A DNA stretch of 64,000 nucleotides from Valencia hispanica (GCA_963556495.2 OY747713.1:26661961-26725960); one strand, 5' to 3'; shown: positions 1 to 12,640, numbered from the stretch's first letter. Notes: generated by a model not told the origin, from the letters alone. Translations and numbers: made by a program.

Positions 1-885
1 AAACTAATATTTGTGTCATTCTCAAAACTTTTGGCCACAACTGTAGACTATAGCATACAAAGTAAGGTGCATGAATTATTATTTATTTTCAATGCATGGA
101 AATCAAAACAGTGTAATGTGTCATCTTATATACAATGGCTTATAATTTAAAATGTAATGTTCAATTTAATCCTTTATTTTCAATGTTTTGTGTTTTAGAA
201 AATTACATCTGAAAACAGCAAACCAAACAATAATTAAGTTAGATCAGTCTTTCTTCGATTGTTTCTGTTGGTCTCCCTTTTCTCTTCTTTACTTGTCCCT
301 TTCTTTTTCTCATTTTTCCTTTGCTTTTTCCATCTCTCTCCTTCCACCTGTGAACTCCCTAAAAAAATGTATTTAGCATTAGATTGCTCACAATTACCGA
401 GCACATACTATCATTCATACACTATTCACCTATTGCTGTCACTCTGTCTTTATCTCTTGCTGTTGTCTCTCCTCTTCTCCCTCTCATCACTTGGTCTTCT
501 TTCATCATTGGTTCTGTCTTGGATAGTCTGTTTGGCTCTGTCAATAATGCCAAAATGGTAAATGAGCAAATAAGGTAAAGCAAAGCATTACTTATTTCAT
601 TTATCATGTCTTCAATGATGCCCTGTTATTGACCTGTTTTGAATTTGCTTCTATCTATATTTTAATAGGTATTATGATAGTTGAAATTAAAGAACCTTTT
701 CTTATTAATTATCTATAACACAATGTTAGAATATTTAATTGTTACCAGTTCACATCCCTAATGATGATGCCAGTGTTTCTGCTGGAGCTGCCGCTACAGC
801 TCCTTTCTTTAGGTCATCTCTCCTACCCTCTAGACAATTATGACATCAGAATTAAGTGTGCAAAGTATGATTATTCTAAAGTAAT
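1..885. other. AT-rich DNA without a recognisable gene
   Basis: No coding signal, RNA gene or recognisable repeat was seen. Positions 240-560 are pyrimidine-rich (CT runs) and produce short serine/leucine-rich frames on the + strand that look like composition artefacts. The L2 tail begins near 888. Confidence 0.5.
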
Positions 886-887
886 AG

Positions 888-1452
888 GCAAGACAAGGCA
901 ATTTTATTTGTATAGCACACTTTAAACAACAGGGTAATTCAAGATGCTTTACATGACTTGGTGATAAGGAAAAATATAGAATATAACATTGGAAATTAAA
1001 AGTATCAATTTACCATGAAACACACACAACACATGATACACAATAAAGCATGCAAAACAGCAATAAAGCATGAACACATACGATACTTATGACATGAATT
1101 GTTTAAACAAAGACAATTCTATACAGATGAGATTTTAGATTTGATTTAAAGCAGTTCAGTGTTTCAGCAACTCTACAGTCACCAGAAAGTCTGTTCCAGA
1201 TAAGGGGAGCATAGAAACTGAAAGCTGCTTCTCCATGTTGGGTTTTGAGTCTAGAGATGTTTAGTAAGCTAGAGTTGGAGGACCTGAGTGGTCTGGGTGG
1301 TAGGTACGATGATAACAGGTCTTCAACATATTTTGGTGGTAAGCCATTCTGTGATTTATAAACTAGTAGAAGTATTTTGAAGTCTATTCTCTGAGCAACA
1401 GGAAGCCAGTGTAAGGACTTTAGAACTGGGTTGATGTGCTCTACTTTACTGG
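888..1452 (-). mobile_element. L2-type LINE, 3' end with RT C-terminus (copy 1)
   Basis: On the minus strand, 1103-1430 encodes the C-terminal part of an L2/CR1-group reverse transcriptase protein, with the family-typical string LKSLHWLPVAQRIDFKILLL followed by the usual tail ending near SHLYRIVFV. The downstream 3' UTR runs to about 888 and ends with the short element tail (ttttatttgtatagcacac on the + strand). The same tail occurs at about 2470 and 10300. The RT catalytic part is absent here. At 1453 the L2 is interrupted by a gypsy LTR, and a further piece of L2 (ttgactttttaggcag) reappears at 2424-2460. This is a decayed, interrupted copy. The L2 assignment rests on protein similarity recalled from the family. 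Confidence 0.8.
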
Positions 1453-1753
1453 TGTCATGCTGCCCTAATCTCCCTCTCCTAATTATCGTCCTCACCTGTG
1501 TCTCCTATCAACCACACCTGATCCTCCTTACCTTCGGCCTTTAAAGCCCGTCACTTCCCTTCACTCAGCGCCGGATCATTGTTGATGGCTTGAATTGTCT
1601 TTGTCTCCATGGTGTGTCGTCCTGCTGTTTCCCGTCCTGCCTCTCCATTCCTGCCATCATCACCTCCTCCACCAGCACCACCTTTAATAAATATCCTGCA
1701 CCTCTCTTGGCGTCTGCGTTTGGGTCCTTGCATCACTCCACACATTCCTGACA
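1453..1753 (+). repeat. Gypsy-type LTR inside L2 copy 1
   Basis: A 301-bp segment starts TGTCATG and ends CCTGACA, giving the TG...CA termini of an LTR. It contains an AATAAA signal near 1685, followed by a short R-U5-like tail. Directly downstream (1754 on) is GAATGATCTGGCC and then a short gag-like start (MDPVLAREIAALRQEV at 1773), as expected 3' of a 5' LTR. It replaces about 26 bp of L2 relative to the L2 copy at 5.2 kb. No second LTR is present, so this is the 5' end of a truncated element. Confidence 0.65.
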
Positions 1754-2423
1754 GAATGATCTGGCCGTTAGAATGGACCCAGTGCTCGCCCGGGAGATCG
1801 CCGCCCTTCGCCAGGAAGTATTGGGGCAACCTGGCCAAACTCGCGGCCTCTCCTCACCCTCCTGTGCACATCTCCGGAGCTGGGGAGATCCTCAGAGTTC
1901 TCCCACACTTCCAGAGTGTCTTCTCTGCCCGGGATTTCGCCGCGCTGCAGAGCGAGATGGAGAGGGTTCACCAGGAGGCGTGGGACGAGATCACCAGTCC
2001 GCCCTCTCCACCTCCACCATCTGGCCCCAGGCAGTGGTCCTGCCGAGCCGGAATTTCAGAGCGGCGCTCCCTTACAGACTGCCAGCGTGGGCGCTCTGGC
2101 TGAGAGCCCACGGTCAAAGCAACATCCGAGGCAGAGGACGACTCAGAGCAGCGGTCCGCGTTTGTCGGCACAAGGCTGGTGTTCTGTTCCCCGTGGACTG
2201 GTCCTTGACGACATGAGCCCCCTCTGCCTACTCACCGCAGGCAGTGAGCCTGTTGAGGTAGTGCCGCTTCCTCGGAGGAACACAGAGCTGTCCGCTCGCC
2301 TCTGGTCCTCCTTGTTGCGATCTGCGCACCGGCTCCGCCCAGTCCCTCGGCTCTCGTCAACTCGTCGAGACCAGCTCCTCCAGTCAACCCGTCGGGACCA
2401 ACTTCCCCTGTTTCCCCTGATTG
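1754..2423 (+). pseudogene. Gypsy gag leader fragment, frameshifted
   Basis: The first ~20 codons from ATG 1773 read like the N-terminus of a vertebrate gypsy gag (MDPVLAREIAALRQEVLGQ). The recognisable frame then moves to another phase, where LPHFQSVFSARDFAALQSEM is visible around 1898-1960. The stretch is proline- and serine-rich further on and has no intact frame, zinc knuckle, protease or pol. At about 2424 the sequence returns to L2. It is probably an old 5'-LTR-plus-gag remnant. The GC content is clearly higher than in the flanks. Confidence 0.5.
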
Positions 2424-2460
2424 ACTTTTTAGGCAGACCTGTGAGGATGCTGTTGCAGTA

Positions 2461-2889
2461 GGCAAGGGAATTTGATTTGTATAGCACACTTTCAACAACA
2501 AGGTAATTCAAGGTGCTTTACATGATTAGAGGGTCAAACAACTATAGCAGTAAAGCACAGACAAAGCATATAAAGTAAAAACAGTAATAAAGCATGAAGC
2601 ACACACAAAGCATATGATACATGAAAACATTACTCAAAGGCAGTTCTAAACAGATGAGTTTTTAGTTTGGATTTAAAAGAACTCCGCGTTTCAACAGTTG
2701 TCTGGAATTTTTTTCAGATTAGAGGAGCATAGAAACTGAAAGCTGCTTCTCCATGTTTGGTTCAGATTCTAGGGATGTTGAGTAGTCTGGAATTAGAGGA
2801 CCTGAGTGGTATGGGGGGTTGGTATAGTAACAATAGATCTTCAGCGTACTTTGGTGCTAAACCATGATTTATAAACTAGTAAAAGTATT
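2461..2889 (-). mobile_element. L2-type LINE, 3' part (copy 2, distal to the L1 insertion)
   Basis: The 3' UTR and tail of a second minus-strand L2 resemble 888-1350 closely (e.g. gagcatagaaactgaaagct is present in both). It is cut at 2889 by an L1 insertion and resumes at 5159. The 17-bp target duplication aaactagtaaaagtatt lies at 2873-2889 and returns at 5159-5175 with one mismatch. The L2 tail abuts an L2 internal fragment at 2460, so either one L2 inserted into another or a rearrangement joined them. Confidence 0.75.
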
Positions 2890-5158
2890 GCATCGCTAAG
2901 AAAACTATCCTCCTGAACTGGAAAAATAAAATTGCTCTTAATATCAACCCGTATCGAGATCTCTTGTCGGACTACATTGGTCTTGAGACAGTCTCTGCCT
3001 CCACATCTGATCAATCTCTTTGGGGTCCTTTGATCGGCTCCATCGCCTAGTAGGGGAGGGTGGCTTTTGGTTTGGTCGTATGGGATATTTCTGGGTTTCT
3101 GGGCCTGATCAGTTTTTGGGCACTGGACTTGGCTCCTGGGTCTTGCTCTTTGCGCGCTGTGGAGTATTTTGGTCAGGTGTGTGACTAGGCTCGGTCGAGC
3201 TCGCCGGTGGACTGACTGGGTACTGTGGGTGGAGGGAAGTTTGGGGGGGAGCTGAGGTTTGTCGCTTGCCAGGCCATCGGACAGCGGTTGCCGCTCTGCC
3301 GGGGATAGGGGGAGGTGGATCTCGGTGTGTCGGCCGGCTGGAGCATCGGTCTGTTCTTGGTCCGGGTGGGCATATCACCGGGGTTTTGGGCCGGTATGTA
3401 CCCTGGGTTCCTGCCTGGGCACGGGGGCCGTCAATGCATGGGTGGTGCTGGGGGCCTCTTTTATCGGCGGGGAGGCTGTTACTATCTAGTTGCAAGTGCT
3501 CTCCCCTAGGGGGTGCATTTGGACAGGGGGGTGCATAACTCAACCTGGGTGACTAATGTCTTCTGTTTTAAATGCACATTATAACAACACGAATCAACAC
3601 CATACTCGAGCAGGAGGAAGGAGGCTAGTGGTCTTTCCATACCCCTTTTCGCTATTGGGTATCAGGGTTTGGGGTCCAATAGGAGGAACAGACGTTCTGG
3701 CCTGGGCCTGGGCTGGTAGACTGCTTTGTCATTGTGTTGGCTTTGGTGGTCTGCTTGTTTCCATCTTAGAGGGTAGGGGGACCACCTCCTGGGTCCGGGG
3801 GCTGGTTGCTCTGCTGGGGTATCAGTACCTTGACCTAGGAGTATAGAGTGTGTATGGGGAGTATGAGTTCATACAGTGTCCTGAAAAGCTCATGGTACCA
3901 ATTATTACAAGATTTAGTAGTGGTAACCTAAGCCCAAGAATATATCTGTAAACACCGGAATCCAAGAGTACAGCGTCCTTTCTTGTGTGTCTTGGTGTGC
4001 AGGTGAGAGTGTATGGGTGTAAGAGGGAGGGAACGCTGTGTCTGCATGTTCCTGTGTATCTGTCAGGTTGGGTCTTGGGCTGCCTTCTGGCCTGGCGCAT
4101 CTCGGATCCCCCACCAAATGAGGGGGCAATTTCCCCTCCGTCACTCCCTGCAGGTGACTGATGCCTCTGCCCGCCTTTGCGTGGATAGCTCTCTGTGTCC
4201 GGAGCTTGGTACTCGGGTGACATGACGATTCATCCCTGGTCCCTGCTGAAGGGTGGGGCGCCCTCGGGCCCCAGGCCTCCGGGCCTAGGACTGGATCCAC
4301 CCTGGCATAGCTGTTTGCAGGCGGAGCCTGTGGGCTCGTCACTGTGGCCCCCTGGCCCCTGCATTGTAGCTCCTGGATGTTCTTCCAGAGCTTTCCTCTG
4401 CTTCTCTCTTAGGGGTGTGGTCAGGCCTTCGTTGATCTGCCTGGGGCTCATGTGCTCTGGGGGTCCTTTGGGTTTCTATGGCTCCAATCTCCTTCGTGTC
4501 TGAGTCGATTCCTGGGAGGCGGATCGATAGCTCCTCACACCAGCTATTGAACACTCATACAGAGAAGTCTAATATGCACCAGCACGCTCATACACACACA
4601 GGTGTGGGGATTTCGGTGTTTACAGATACATTCTTGGGCTTAGGTTACCACTACTAAATCTTGTAATAATCGTACCATGAGCTTTTCAGTGACGCTATTA
4701 TTGTATTCACATATCTATTTGTGGGTTGTGGTTGTGTAATTCTCAGTTTGCATTGTTTGATTTGTTTTGTCGCTTTTTTTCCCTCTCCCATCTGTCCTGC
4801 TGGTTTGGAGGGAGACTGTGATGTTTTCTTGTGTCTTCTTTATTCCCCCTCCTCTCTTGTATCTTCAGCTCACCCTTTACCTCTTAACCTTTTTTCCCTA
4901 CCTTTCCTCATCTACTTTCTTTCTTCCCTTTTATTTTCCATCTCCGTGTCCCTGGCGCATTGAAAAAAAAACACAGTAATTTCTACTAAAGATTTATTAC
5001 ACATACAGTACTGTATATATCAAGCGGAGTACTATAGCAAAACCCGTAATGCTCCACTTGTGATAGTAAATCTGTCGGGCTGGTACTTGGTACTCACACA
5101 CCAATTCTTAGCTCAACACTGCCAGACAGAACACGGGGGAAAAAAACAAAAGAAAAAT
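2890..5158 (+). mobile_element. L1 LINE, 5'-truncated copy A
   Basis: The copy begins inside the ORF2 C-terminus (open from 2888 to the stop at 3048-3050; LNWKNKIALNINPYRDLLSD) and continues through the G-rich 3' UTR to an A-rich end at 5140-5158. It matches the same region of the full-length L1 at 42.55-45.7 kb. It is flanked by an imperfect 17-bp target duplication (2873-2889 / 5159-5175), which shows it inserted into a pre-existing L2. The end extends about 150 bp beyond the AATAAA-like site used by the full-length copy. No intact coding capacity remains. Confidence 0.85.
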
Positions 5159-7440
5159 AAACTAGTATAAGTATTTTGACATCTATTCTCTGAGCTACAG
5201 GGAGCCAGTGTAAGGACTTTAGAACTGGGTTCATATGCTCTACTTTCCTGGTTCAAGTGAGGACACTAGCTGTCTGGTTGACTTTTTAGGCAGATCTGTG
5301 AGGATGCCCTTGCAGTAATCAATCCGACTAAAGATAAATGCATGGATGAGTTTTTCGAGGTCCTGTTGTGACATCAGTCCTTTAATCCTAAAAATGTTCT
5401 TAAGGTGATAGAAGGCTGACCTTTTTATTGCCTTTATCTGACCCTGGAGGTTCAGATCTGAGTCCATCACTACACCTAAATTTCAGGCCTGATCTGAATT
5501 TTCTAGCTGTATTAACTGAAGCTGTGTGCTGACTCTTGATCGTTCCTATTTAGGTCCAAAAGTTATTACTTCAGGTTTGTTTCTGTTCAGCTGGAGACAA
5601 TTATGGCACATCCATCCATTGATTTGCTCGATGCATTTACTTACAGTTTGGATGGGTTCAAAGTCACCTGGTGACATCGTAATGTAGAGCTGAGTATCAT
5701 CTCCATAGTTATGGTAGCTAATTTTATTGGTTGTTATTACCATGTGGGGTGCCCAGGGCCCCAGGATGGAGCCCTGGGCACCCCACATGTTACTTATGTT
5801 AGCTACGATTAAATGTTTCCTATTGAAACAAAGAAGTCCCTGTTCTTTAGGTAAGACTCGAACCAGCCAAGGACTGTACCAGAGAGTCCGACCCAGCTCT
5901 CCAGTTGTCCCAATGGTATATCATGATCAACAGTGTCAAATGCTGCACTGAGGTCCAAAGGAACCAGCACTGTGGTTCTACCACAGCATGTGTTTATGCA
6001 AATGTCATTGAAAACTTTGACAAGGGCAGTTTCAGTGCTGTGGTGAGAACGGAAACCAGACTGAAAAACATCAAATCTATTTACCTGCTGAAACACAGCT
6101 TTTTCAATAATTTTACTGATGAATGGAAGATTAGAAAATGGCCTGTAGTTCTGCATTACCATGTTGTCCTGATTCTTCTTCTTTAGCAGTGGTTTAATAA
6201 CTGCTGTTTTCAAAGCCTGGGGGAAGATACCTGACAGGAGCTATGAGTTCACTATTTGAATTAAACCAGACCCAGTGACATGAAAAGTTTCTTTAAAAAA
6301 GCTGTGGGTAGGATATCAAGACAGCAAGAGGAGGAGCTTAATTGGTGTTAATGATTTCTTTAAGTTCTTTTTGTTTAATCCATGGAATTCTGACATTTCT
6401 TTTACATTGGTGTTAGTTGGGTATAACATTGGTTGTCGGTTCGGTGCTGCGGTACAGACCGACCGTCTAATTGTTATAATCTTTTCCCTCTGAAAAAGCT
6501 GGCAAATTCATTGTAGGCCCTGGTTAAATTTAGTTTAGGGGCTACTGTCACTGGAGGATTAGCTAGTCTTTCCACTGTTGCAAACAGAGTTCGTGCATTA
6601 TCAATGTTTCTGTAAATGATTTCAGAGAAGAAAGTTTCTCTAGCATCCTAGTTAATTGATATCTCATCAGTCTCTCTTTGCAGATCTCATAGTGAACCTT
6701 GAGTTGAGTTTTCTGCCATTTTCTCTCGGCTCGTCGACACTCCACAGTGGATCACTTGTCCATGGAGACTTCTTTCTACCTAAGACTACTTTGACTTTAG
6801 TTGGAGCAATAGAATCAATGATGTCTGAGATTTTCACGATGAAATTATCTACCAGCTTATTTACTGAGTTGGAGTTGGGAGATGAGGGGGATATGGTGGA
6901 AGGGTAAATTCTTTAAAGGTCTCAACTGAACTGTCACAGAGAAAACACTTTTTTACAGTTGTCTCACTGTGGCTAGATATTTTAGTAGAGATGGTACTGT
7001 CAAAGAAAATGCAGAAATGGTCAGATAATGCAATATCAATGATTCCAGATGTGAGATATATTTAAACCTTTGCTGATAATTAAGTCCAGAGTGTGTCCTC
7101 GATTGTGTGTTGGTTGTTTGTCATGCTGGATCAGGCAGAAGTAACACATATTACCCGACCCTTTACCCACAGTTCCAGATCAAATCCCGACCCAATCCGC
7201 CCGTTGATTTAAAACCCCCATCGGTCTGTGTCCGCCACAGCCATGAGCTCCGATCCCTCCGTAACTCTCCTTTGTGCTGTCAGCTGAGCCCTCAGATAGT
7301 GATGTTTTGAATACATGTCCAGGTCTGAGATGATAATCAGTCAGGTGCTCTCATTAGGAATCTTTTTTTGATTCAGTTACCTGAACTCTGTGCGTAAAGT
7401 TGAAAGTGTCTGCATGTCTGCAACAAGTGATCAGGGATGT
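5159..7440 (-). mobile_element. L2-type LINE, RT and endonuclease region (copy 2, proximal)
   Basis: The minus strand encodes pieces of an L2 RT in several frames. 6213-5809 carries [20 protein letters not shown] and the [13 protein letters not shown] motif. 5788-5546 carries the catalytic-site region [10 protein letters not shown] (YGDD in place of the usual YADD). 5470-5240 carries the thumb/C-terminal region ending DYCKGILTDLPKKSTRQ. Further upstream (about 6250-7100, reading minus) the sequence follows the endonuclease-to-RT linker and part of the endonuclease by comparison with the L2 at 50 kb. Frameshifts and stops make it inactive. The 5' limit near 7440 is approximate. Confidence 0.75.
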
Positions 7441-8219
7441 GGACTGTAAAATGCTTGTGTTTAAAAAAATTAAAATAAAATAAAAGACGGAAAATAACCT
7501 GACCCCGTATTACAAAAAAATATTTGCCTTGTTATTTCTCTGGAATGTTGCACAGCTGATACTTATTTTATGCAGAATTGCAGTGAAGTTACAGTTGAAG
7601 TTTCTGCGCACAGAACAGCAAGGGTTGCAAGGGAAATGCGTTTGTTTTGTTTGTTGCGCATTCTTCTTCAGGGTGAACATATTATTAATGTAGCCAACAT
7701 TATTTTTTGTGCTACGATGTGGATAAACATGGCCTTTCCCAGACAACTGTCTAATGATGGTCTTCAGCGCCATTTGAAAAACAATATAAAACACAATGGG
7801 CTTTTTTAATTTTTACACCTGTTATTACACCACAGTGTATATTATAATAAAACGTCAGAAGGATAAATACCCATATGAATGATTATTTATTGTCCCCACC
7901 AATCTTCAAACCACACTCATGTTTATGGTTGTTGTCCCCAGCAATTTTAAAAACAAACCTACCCCTTTGATATATGCCTTATTTTTAAACAGATGGCTTG
8001 CCATAACTGACTAACCTGATACCGAGTCAAGTCAGCGATGGCACTGATTAGAGTAGAGCACGCCCAGCCCGTTGTGTGTGATTGAGGGAGCGGTTAGCCT
8101 GCAGCTGGTGAGTGCAACAACAGACCTAAACCATCAGGAGCTGGACAGAAAACATTTGGGGCTGAAGCCCAGGGAAAATCGTCTGACAGCGCCACTGACC
8201 CTGAGCACACCGTTCCCAC
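7441..8219. other. Unclassified non-coding DNA
   Basis: No gene is recognised. Overlapping frames on both strands at 7510-7809 (94 and 79 codons) have no motif I know and no splice or homology support. Positions 8030-8210 are richer in GC and read like the end of an old repeat. Confidence 0.4.
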
Positions 8220-8640
8220 TGTAGCATGCAGCATAGTGCTGAAAGCATCATGCTATTGAGGTGTCTTTATTCAGCAGGGAAAGGGCAGCTGCTCAGAGTT
8301 GATGGGAAGACAGATGGGGCTAGATACAGGTCAGTCTTGAAAGAAAACCTGTTAGAGGCTGAACATACTTGAGGCAGGAGAGGGAGTTCACTCTCCAGTA
8401 GGACAACAGCCTTAAACATGCAGCAAGGTTTACAATGGAATGGTTTATATCAAAGAGTATTTATGTGTTAAAATGGTTCTGTCAAAGTCCAGACTAAAAT
8501 TTAAACTGTTTTTCAAAATGCATTTATATTTTAAATTTTGAAAACCATGTTTCCTTTTCTGTAGCTTCATGGGTATGTGCCACTTTGTGTTAGTCTATTA
8601 CAAATAAATTCTCATAAAACACTCAGAGGTTTCTTGTACC
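8220..8640 (+). mobile_element. Tc1-like transposon relic
   Basis: The + strand retains a decayed Tc1-family transposase segment. Around 8320-8345 it reads LRVDGKTDGARYRSVLKENL, and around 8390-8440 there is a degraded DNDPKHT-like catalytic region (DNSLKHAARFTMEW in one frame, preceded by a stop). The terminal-inverted-repeat-like sequence gtgccactttgtgttagtc follows at about 8577. Stops and frameshifts are frequent. This is family-level recognition from memory, without a search. Confidence 0.6.
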
Positions 8641-10019
8641 AATGTGACTGTAAAAAGTTTAGCTGGGATATGGACACCTTTGCATGCCACTGGGGAACAC
8701 ATACTGTCTCAGTAAATTTACTTTCACACATCTCCAGCTCCATGTCAAACATTCCCATTGAGATCTTAGTCCAGCAGAACTCTGCTGAATGGTGATTCAT
8801 TGCACCAAACATACACGAGCCAGTCAGACCTGCAGGAAACAGGATTCACATCAACGGCTGTACATTTCAGTCGGTTGTGAGTCAGTGCTACAGAATCTCT
8901 GTTGATGCGTGACAGCATGAACTGCAGAGTGTGTGTTTGTCTGTCTGTGTCAATATCAGTGTGTGAGCTCAGGGACAGACAGCTGCTGTTGCTTCAGCTA
9001 CCTGAAAGTAGGGCTATGGGTGCTGTCCATGCATTTCCCCAGCAGTGAACGAGCGAGTGTGTTGACGTTATAAAGCTGCTGATGACTTCAGGCTTGTATG
9101 CGCATCTTTGTGTGTGTAAGGGTGTGGGCGGAGGTAATTAAGGTGTCAGGAAACATGCATTATTTAATGAAACACAACGTAATGTTGGAGAGGCAGCATG
9201 ATCCATCATGCCCGACTATGTTAACAGTGTTGGAGTATGAATGTTTTTTGTTTGCCAGACACACATCTCATTACATGTTTTGTTGTGAATAAGGTTTTCT
9301 TTTAACCCATGTGTCAGTGACTGCTTTGTTTTTTTGCATCTGAAACTGTGCTTTTGTTTTTATCTTACAGTAAAATAAAACAATATAATTCAGTTTGAGC
9401 AGTTGGTGTGTCCTTTACAGGTCCTGAAATTCAAGCCACAATAAAACTTGATGTACAGTACGCTCAGTGAGTGCAGTCGTGACAAGACCGTTTCACACAT
9501 CAGAAAAAAAAAGAAGCTGAAGAGAGACTTGCTATTTTGTGCTACAGTGTTGAGACAAGGCTTGGGTGTTAGGCAAGTTACCAGGTTGTGACTAAATGTT
9601 TTGTGCCGATTACCACTCTGTGTTTAGAGTTATGTCATTTCCCCTCAGGGTGAATTCTAATGGGATTAGGCTGACCCGGTCCTTTTAAATACAGGTTAAA
9701 CACTGGTTGAACAACTGGTGAACAAGTTTCTTGGAAAGGAAAAGTTCATTTTACACTTCAATTTCGCCAAAAAGCTTTAATTAAATTCCAGATAAAAAGG
9801 AACTGCTTGCACTAACATCTGGATGACATTTCAGCACATCGAGTGCCTTGTCTTGTCTCGCTAAAACCACACTCTTCAATATGTTTTAATAAGATTTTCT
9901 GTGGTACACAAAGTAGCGTGACATTGTGACACTGATGAAAAATAAAAAAATGTAGAAAGTATGATGTAGATTTGTATTAGTATTGTGTTAAGTCAAAAGC
10001 AGAACAACCTCTTGCTGCA
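8641..10019. other. No recognisable gene
   Basis: AT-rich sequence with short unconvincing frames. A GT-rich patch lies near 8930-8970. Nothing further is supported. Confidence 0.4.
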
Positions 10020-10130
10020 GTTCCAACTGAAAGGCCTTAGGTATGTCTTTAGCAGCTTTGAACATCTAATAACTGAGATTTACATCTATTCTTTGCAAAA
10101 TAGCTAAACTTCAGTCAGAATGAATATGCA
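10020..10130 (-). mobile_element. Short Tc1-like relic
   Basis: The stretch agctttgaacatctaataac...tctttgcaaaatagct is a diverged piece of the same Tc1 family found at 17 and 31 kb, in the orientation where the transposase lies on the minus strand. Only about 100 bp remain. Confidence 0.4.
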
Positions 10131-10282
10131 TTCTGACAAGCATACAAACGGAGGAAATTAATCACTAAATAAATTAAAAGATAGTGATCTGATTGGTAAC
10201 AGTGTCCTGTCAAGCAGAGGAAAGAAGAACAAAGACTGACAGATTCTCTATTAATAAAACAGCGAGGGAAGCGGATGAAACT

Positions 10283-10352
10283 AGTTAAGGCAAAGCAAGG
10301 CGATTTTATTTGTATAGGATACTTTCAACAACAAGGTAATTCAAGGTGCTTT
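10283..10352 (-). repeat. Isolated L2 3' tail
   Basis: It matches the 3' tails of the L2 copies at 888 and 2470 (attttatttgtatag, caacaacaaggtaattcaagg), with no L2 coding sequence beside it. It is an extremely 5'-truncated insertion or a remnant. Confidence 0.6.
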
Positions 10353-10664
10353 AAAAAAATAATGCGTAAAACCAAACCAAGATCAACCAAAACACAAGCC
10401 AACCAAGACACAAAACCATTTAAACTGCAGATCAAACACTACACTGTATGCCAAAACGCATGTGATAAAAAAAAGGCTCTGTTTATTTGGTGAGGATTTC
10501 CATGCTGCCATTCAAGTCAAAACAGCAATAAATCTAATATTTTACCTGATTGACATTGAATTTCCACCAAATACAGTAAAACAGATCTAATGGTAATAGT
10601 TTTCAGTTTTAAAACACATTGTTCATGCTATGCAGTATTTACTGTGTACTAGGTCTCTGATGGT

Positions 10665-11100
10665 AAATGAACAGAGCTTTTCTAGTCATCCTGACCACTC
10701 AAAGCACTTCACAGTGGAGCCATATTCACCCATTCGCACTCACAAACACGCACACATTTATACACCGATCAATAGGCAGTTTGGGGTTTAGCGCCTTGCT
10801 CCGGTGCACATTGACATGTTACAGATGGAAACTGGAATCAACCCTACAGCCTTTTGATTACAAGCCAACTACTTTACCGAGTCACAGTCTCCCCAAATAA
10901 TGACTATCCTAGATTCAAAAAATGTATTCTTTATTGTCATAGATAACAGTGGTAGAAGAATCATTAGTAATGGTAGATAAACTGAAGTTATATATCCTTT
11001 TTCCAGTCACTCAAATTGCTTTACACCAGAATCACTTTCACCCACAACTTTGCAATTGCAAGATGACCACCGAGCTACTTTTCCTTTCAACTTAGTTTTG
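10665..11100. repeat. Ancient interspersed repeat
   Basis: 10668-10900 (ctgaccactcaaagcacttc ... cagccttttgattacaag) resembles a widespread fish repeat that I cannot assign to a class. A second, more diverged piece lies at about 11010-11080. No coding potential. Confidence 0.35.
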
Positions 11101-12260
11101 AATAAAAACCACTACATGCTGAAGAATCTTTAACAAGAAATTTAAGACCTTTATTTTGTAAAGCTTCTATTAGCTTTATTTTGAAAAGCTAATCGAATAA
11201 TGTTTATCTTGCTTAGTTTAATTCCACTAGTAATGCAGTATCTAGTTTAGGAACAAGCAAATCTAGAAAAGATTGAGGCTTTTTTTTAGAAGAACTACCA
11301 TGAGCTTTATTTTGAAACACTATGCCTTCATTTTGAGTGAGCTACTTGTGCTATTTGTAATATTAACATTATTACTGTTTATCCCATTAATAACACAATT
11401 TCTTCCTACACAGTCAAACTTTAACATTACAAATACATGTATCCGTTACTTTTCCAAGCCAAATGTATCCAATTTGTTGAAGTGGACAATTGAAAAGACA
11501 AAAAATAAACAACAAAACAGCAAAACAGACATGCATGCACTCAACTGTAAGGTGTTTAACTGAAGGAGGAAACTCTAATATTCCAATAAAACCAAACCAC
11601 ACATAGGGAGAACGTGCAAACTCCATACTTAAAGCCTTGTGCAGGTTGCTTTCCGATTCCCAAACTGTGGGAGGGAATTCTGGCACTAAATAAATTCAGA
11701 AGAAATTTTAGTGTTTTTCCATTCTCTGCGTGTAACGTTTTTTGGGGTCTGTGGTTTTAGTGAGCCTCTTTGAAATATTGTTATTCTTCACCTCAGCTGG
11801 CTGTAAATCTTAGAGAACAGCTTAAGCCAGAATGGAAGTTTGCCTGGAAATAAGAGGGGAAGCTTTTACTTCAAAGAAGGAAAGGAGAAGAAGGAGAGGA
11901 CAACTCTTATTCTTTTATTTCATATGAACTTATCTAACTTCTGTAGAATCTCCTACAATTAATGTTTCCCCAAGAATGTCCAATGTGTGTTTTTTTGGAA
12001 ATAAACCCATTTTCAAAACAACAGAAAAAAAGAACTGAATTTCATTGTATTGTAAATAACTATTCGTGCCTAGTCTTAGCAGAAATGCAGAAGATAGATG
12101 TTTGTTAGTAATACATTGAGATTTGACCCAAAGCTTTAAGAGAAACTAGATTTTCTTCTTGTGTAGAACTAAATTATTTTAATGATTTTTTTTTACTCTG
12201 CCATAATTTTCAATTGTGTCATTTTATTTGATTGTTACAGCTACATGCAATTCAAATGTT
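11101..12260. other. AT-rich DNA, one faint repeat
   Basis: No gene is seen. At 11605-11680 the minus strand shows a diverged GGAGTTTGCA(C)GTTCTCCC block, also present in the SINE-like element at 63.16 kb, so a decayed repeat sits here. The remainder is featureless. Confidence 0.35.
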
Positions 12261-12640
12261 TAATCAGAATCAGAAATACTTAATTAATCCCCGAGGGGAA
12301 ATTCCGGTTTTTCAGTACAACCCGTCTGAAAGAAACAAAAGGTGAAGGCATGAAGGCACTCAGCCCGTTGGAAGGATCAGGAAGGAGCATTGCGCGTTGA
12401 GATCCAGGGAAAAATGCACACTCAAGAGCAACATTAAAAAGGATATTGGGCTGAGTATAGATGAGCCAGGTAAGGTAAGGAAACAGGATCAAAAGAGCCA
12501 TCTACACTGGCAGCAGCACATCAACAGCAGCAACCAAGGCACTGACACAGAGCGCCCAGAGGAGGCAAGGCCAAGACCCCCACATCCACCCAAGCACTAC
12601 CTGGAGAGCACCCAGGCAGCTACAGCCGATCACCGCTACC
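12261..12640. repeat. Repeat-like segment
   Basis: It begins with aatcagaatcagaaatactt ... ccccgagggg, a phrase common to a fish interspersed repeat family of uncertain class. The remainder to 12640 is A/C-rich and gives an unconvincing 95-codon frame. Confidence 0.35.

Noticed and set aside
1453..2423. Gypsy fragments at 1.4 kb and 63.5 kb as parts of one composite, because both adjoin the same L2 region
   Set aside because: The LTR U5 sequences differ and the junctions are not at the same L2 base. Coincidence or independent truncation is simpler.
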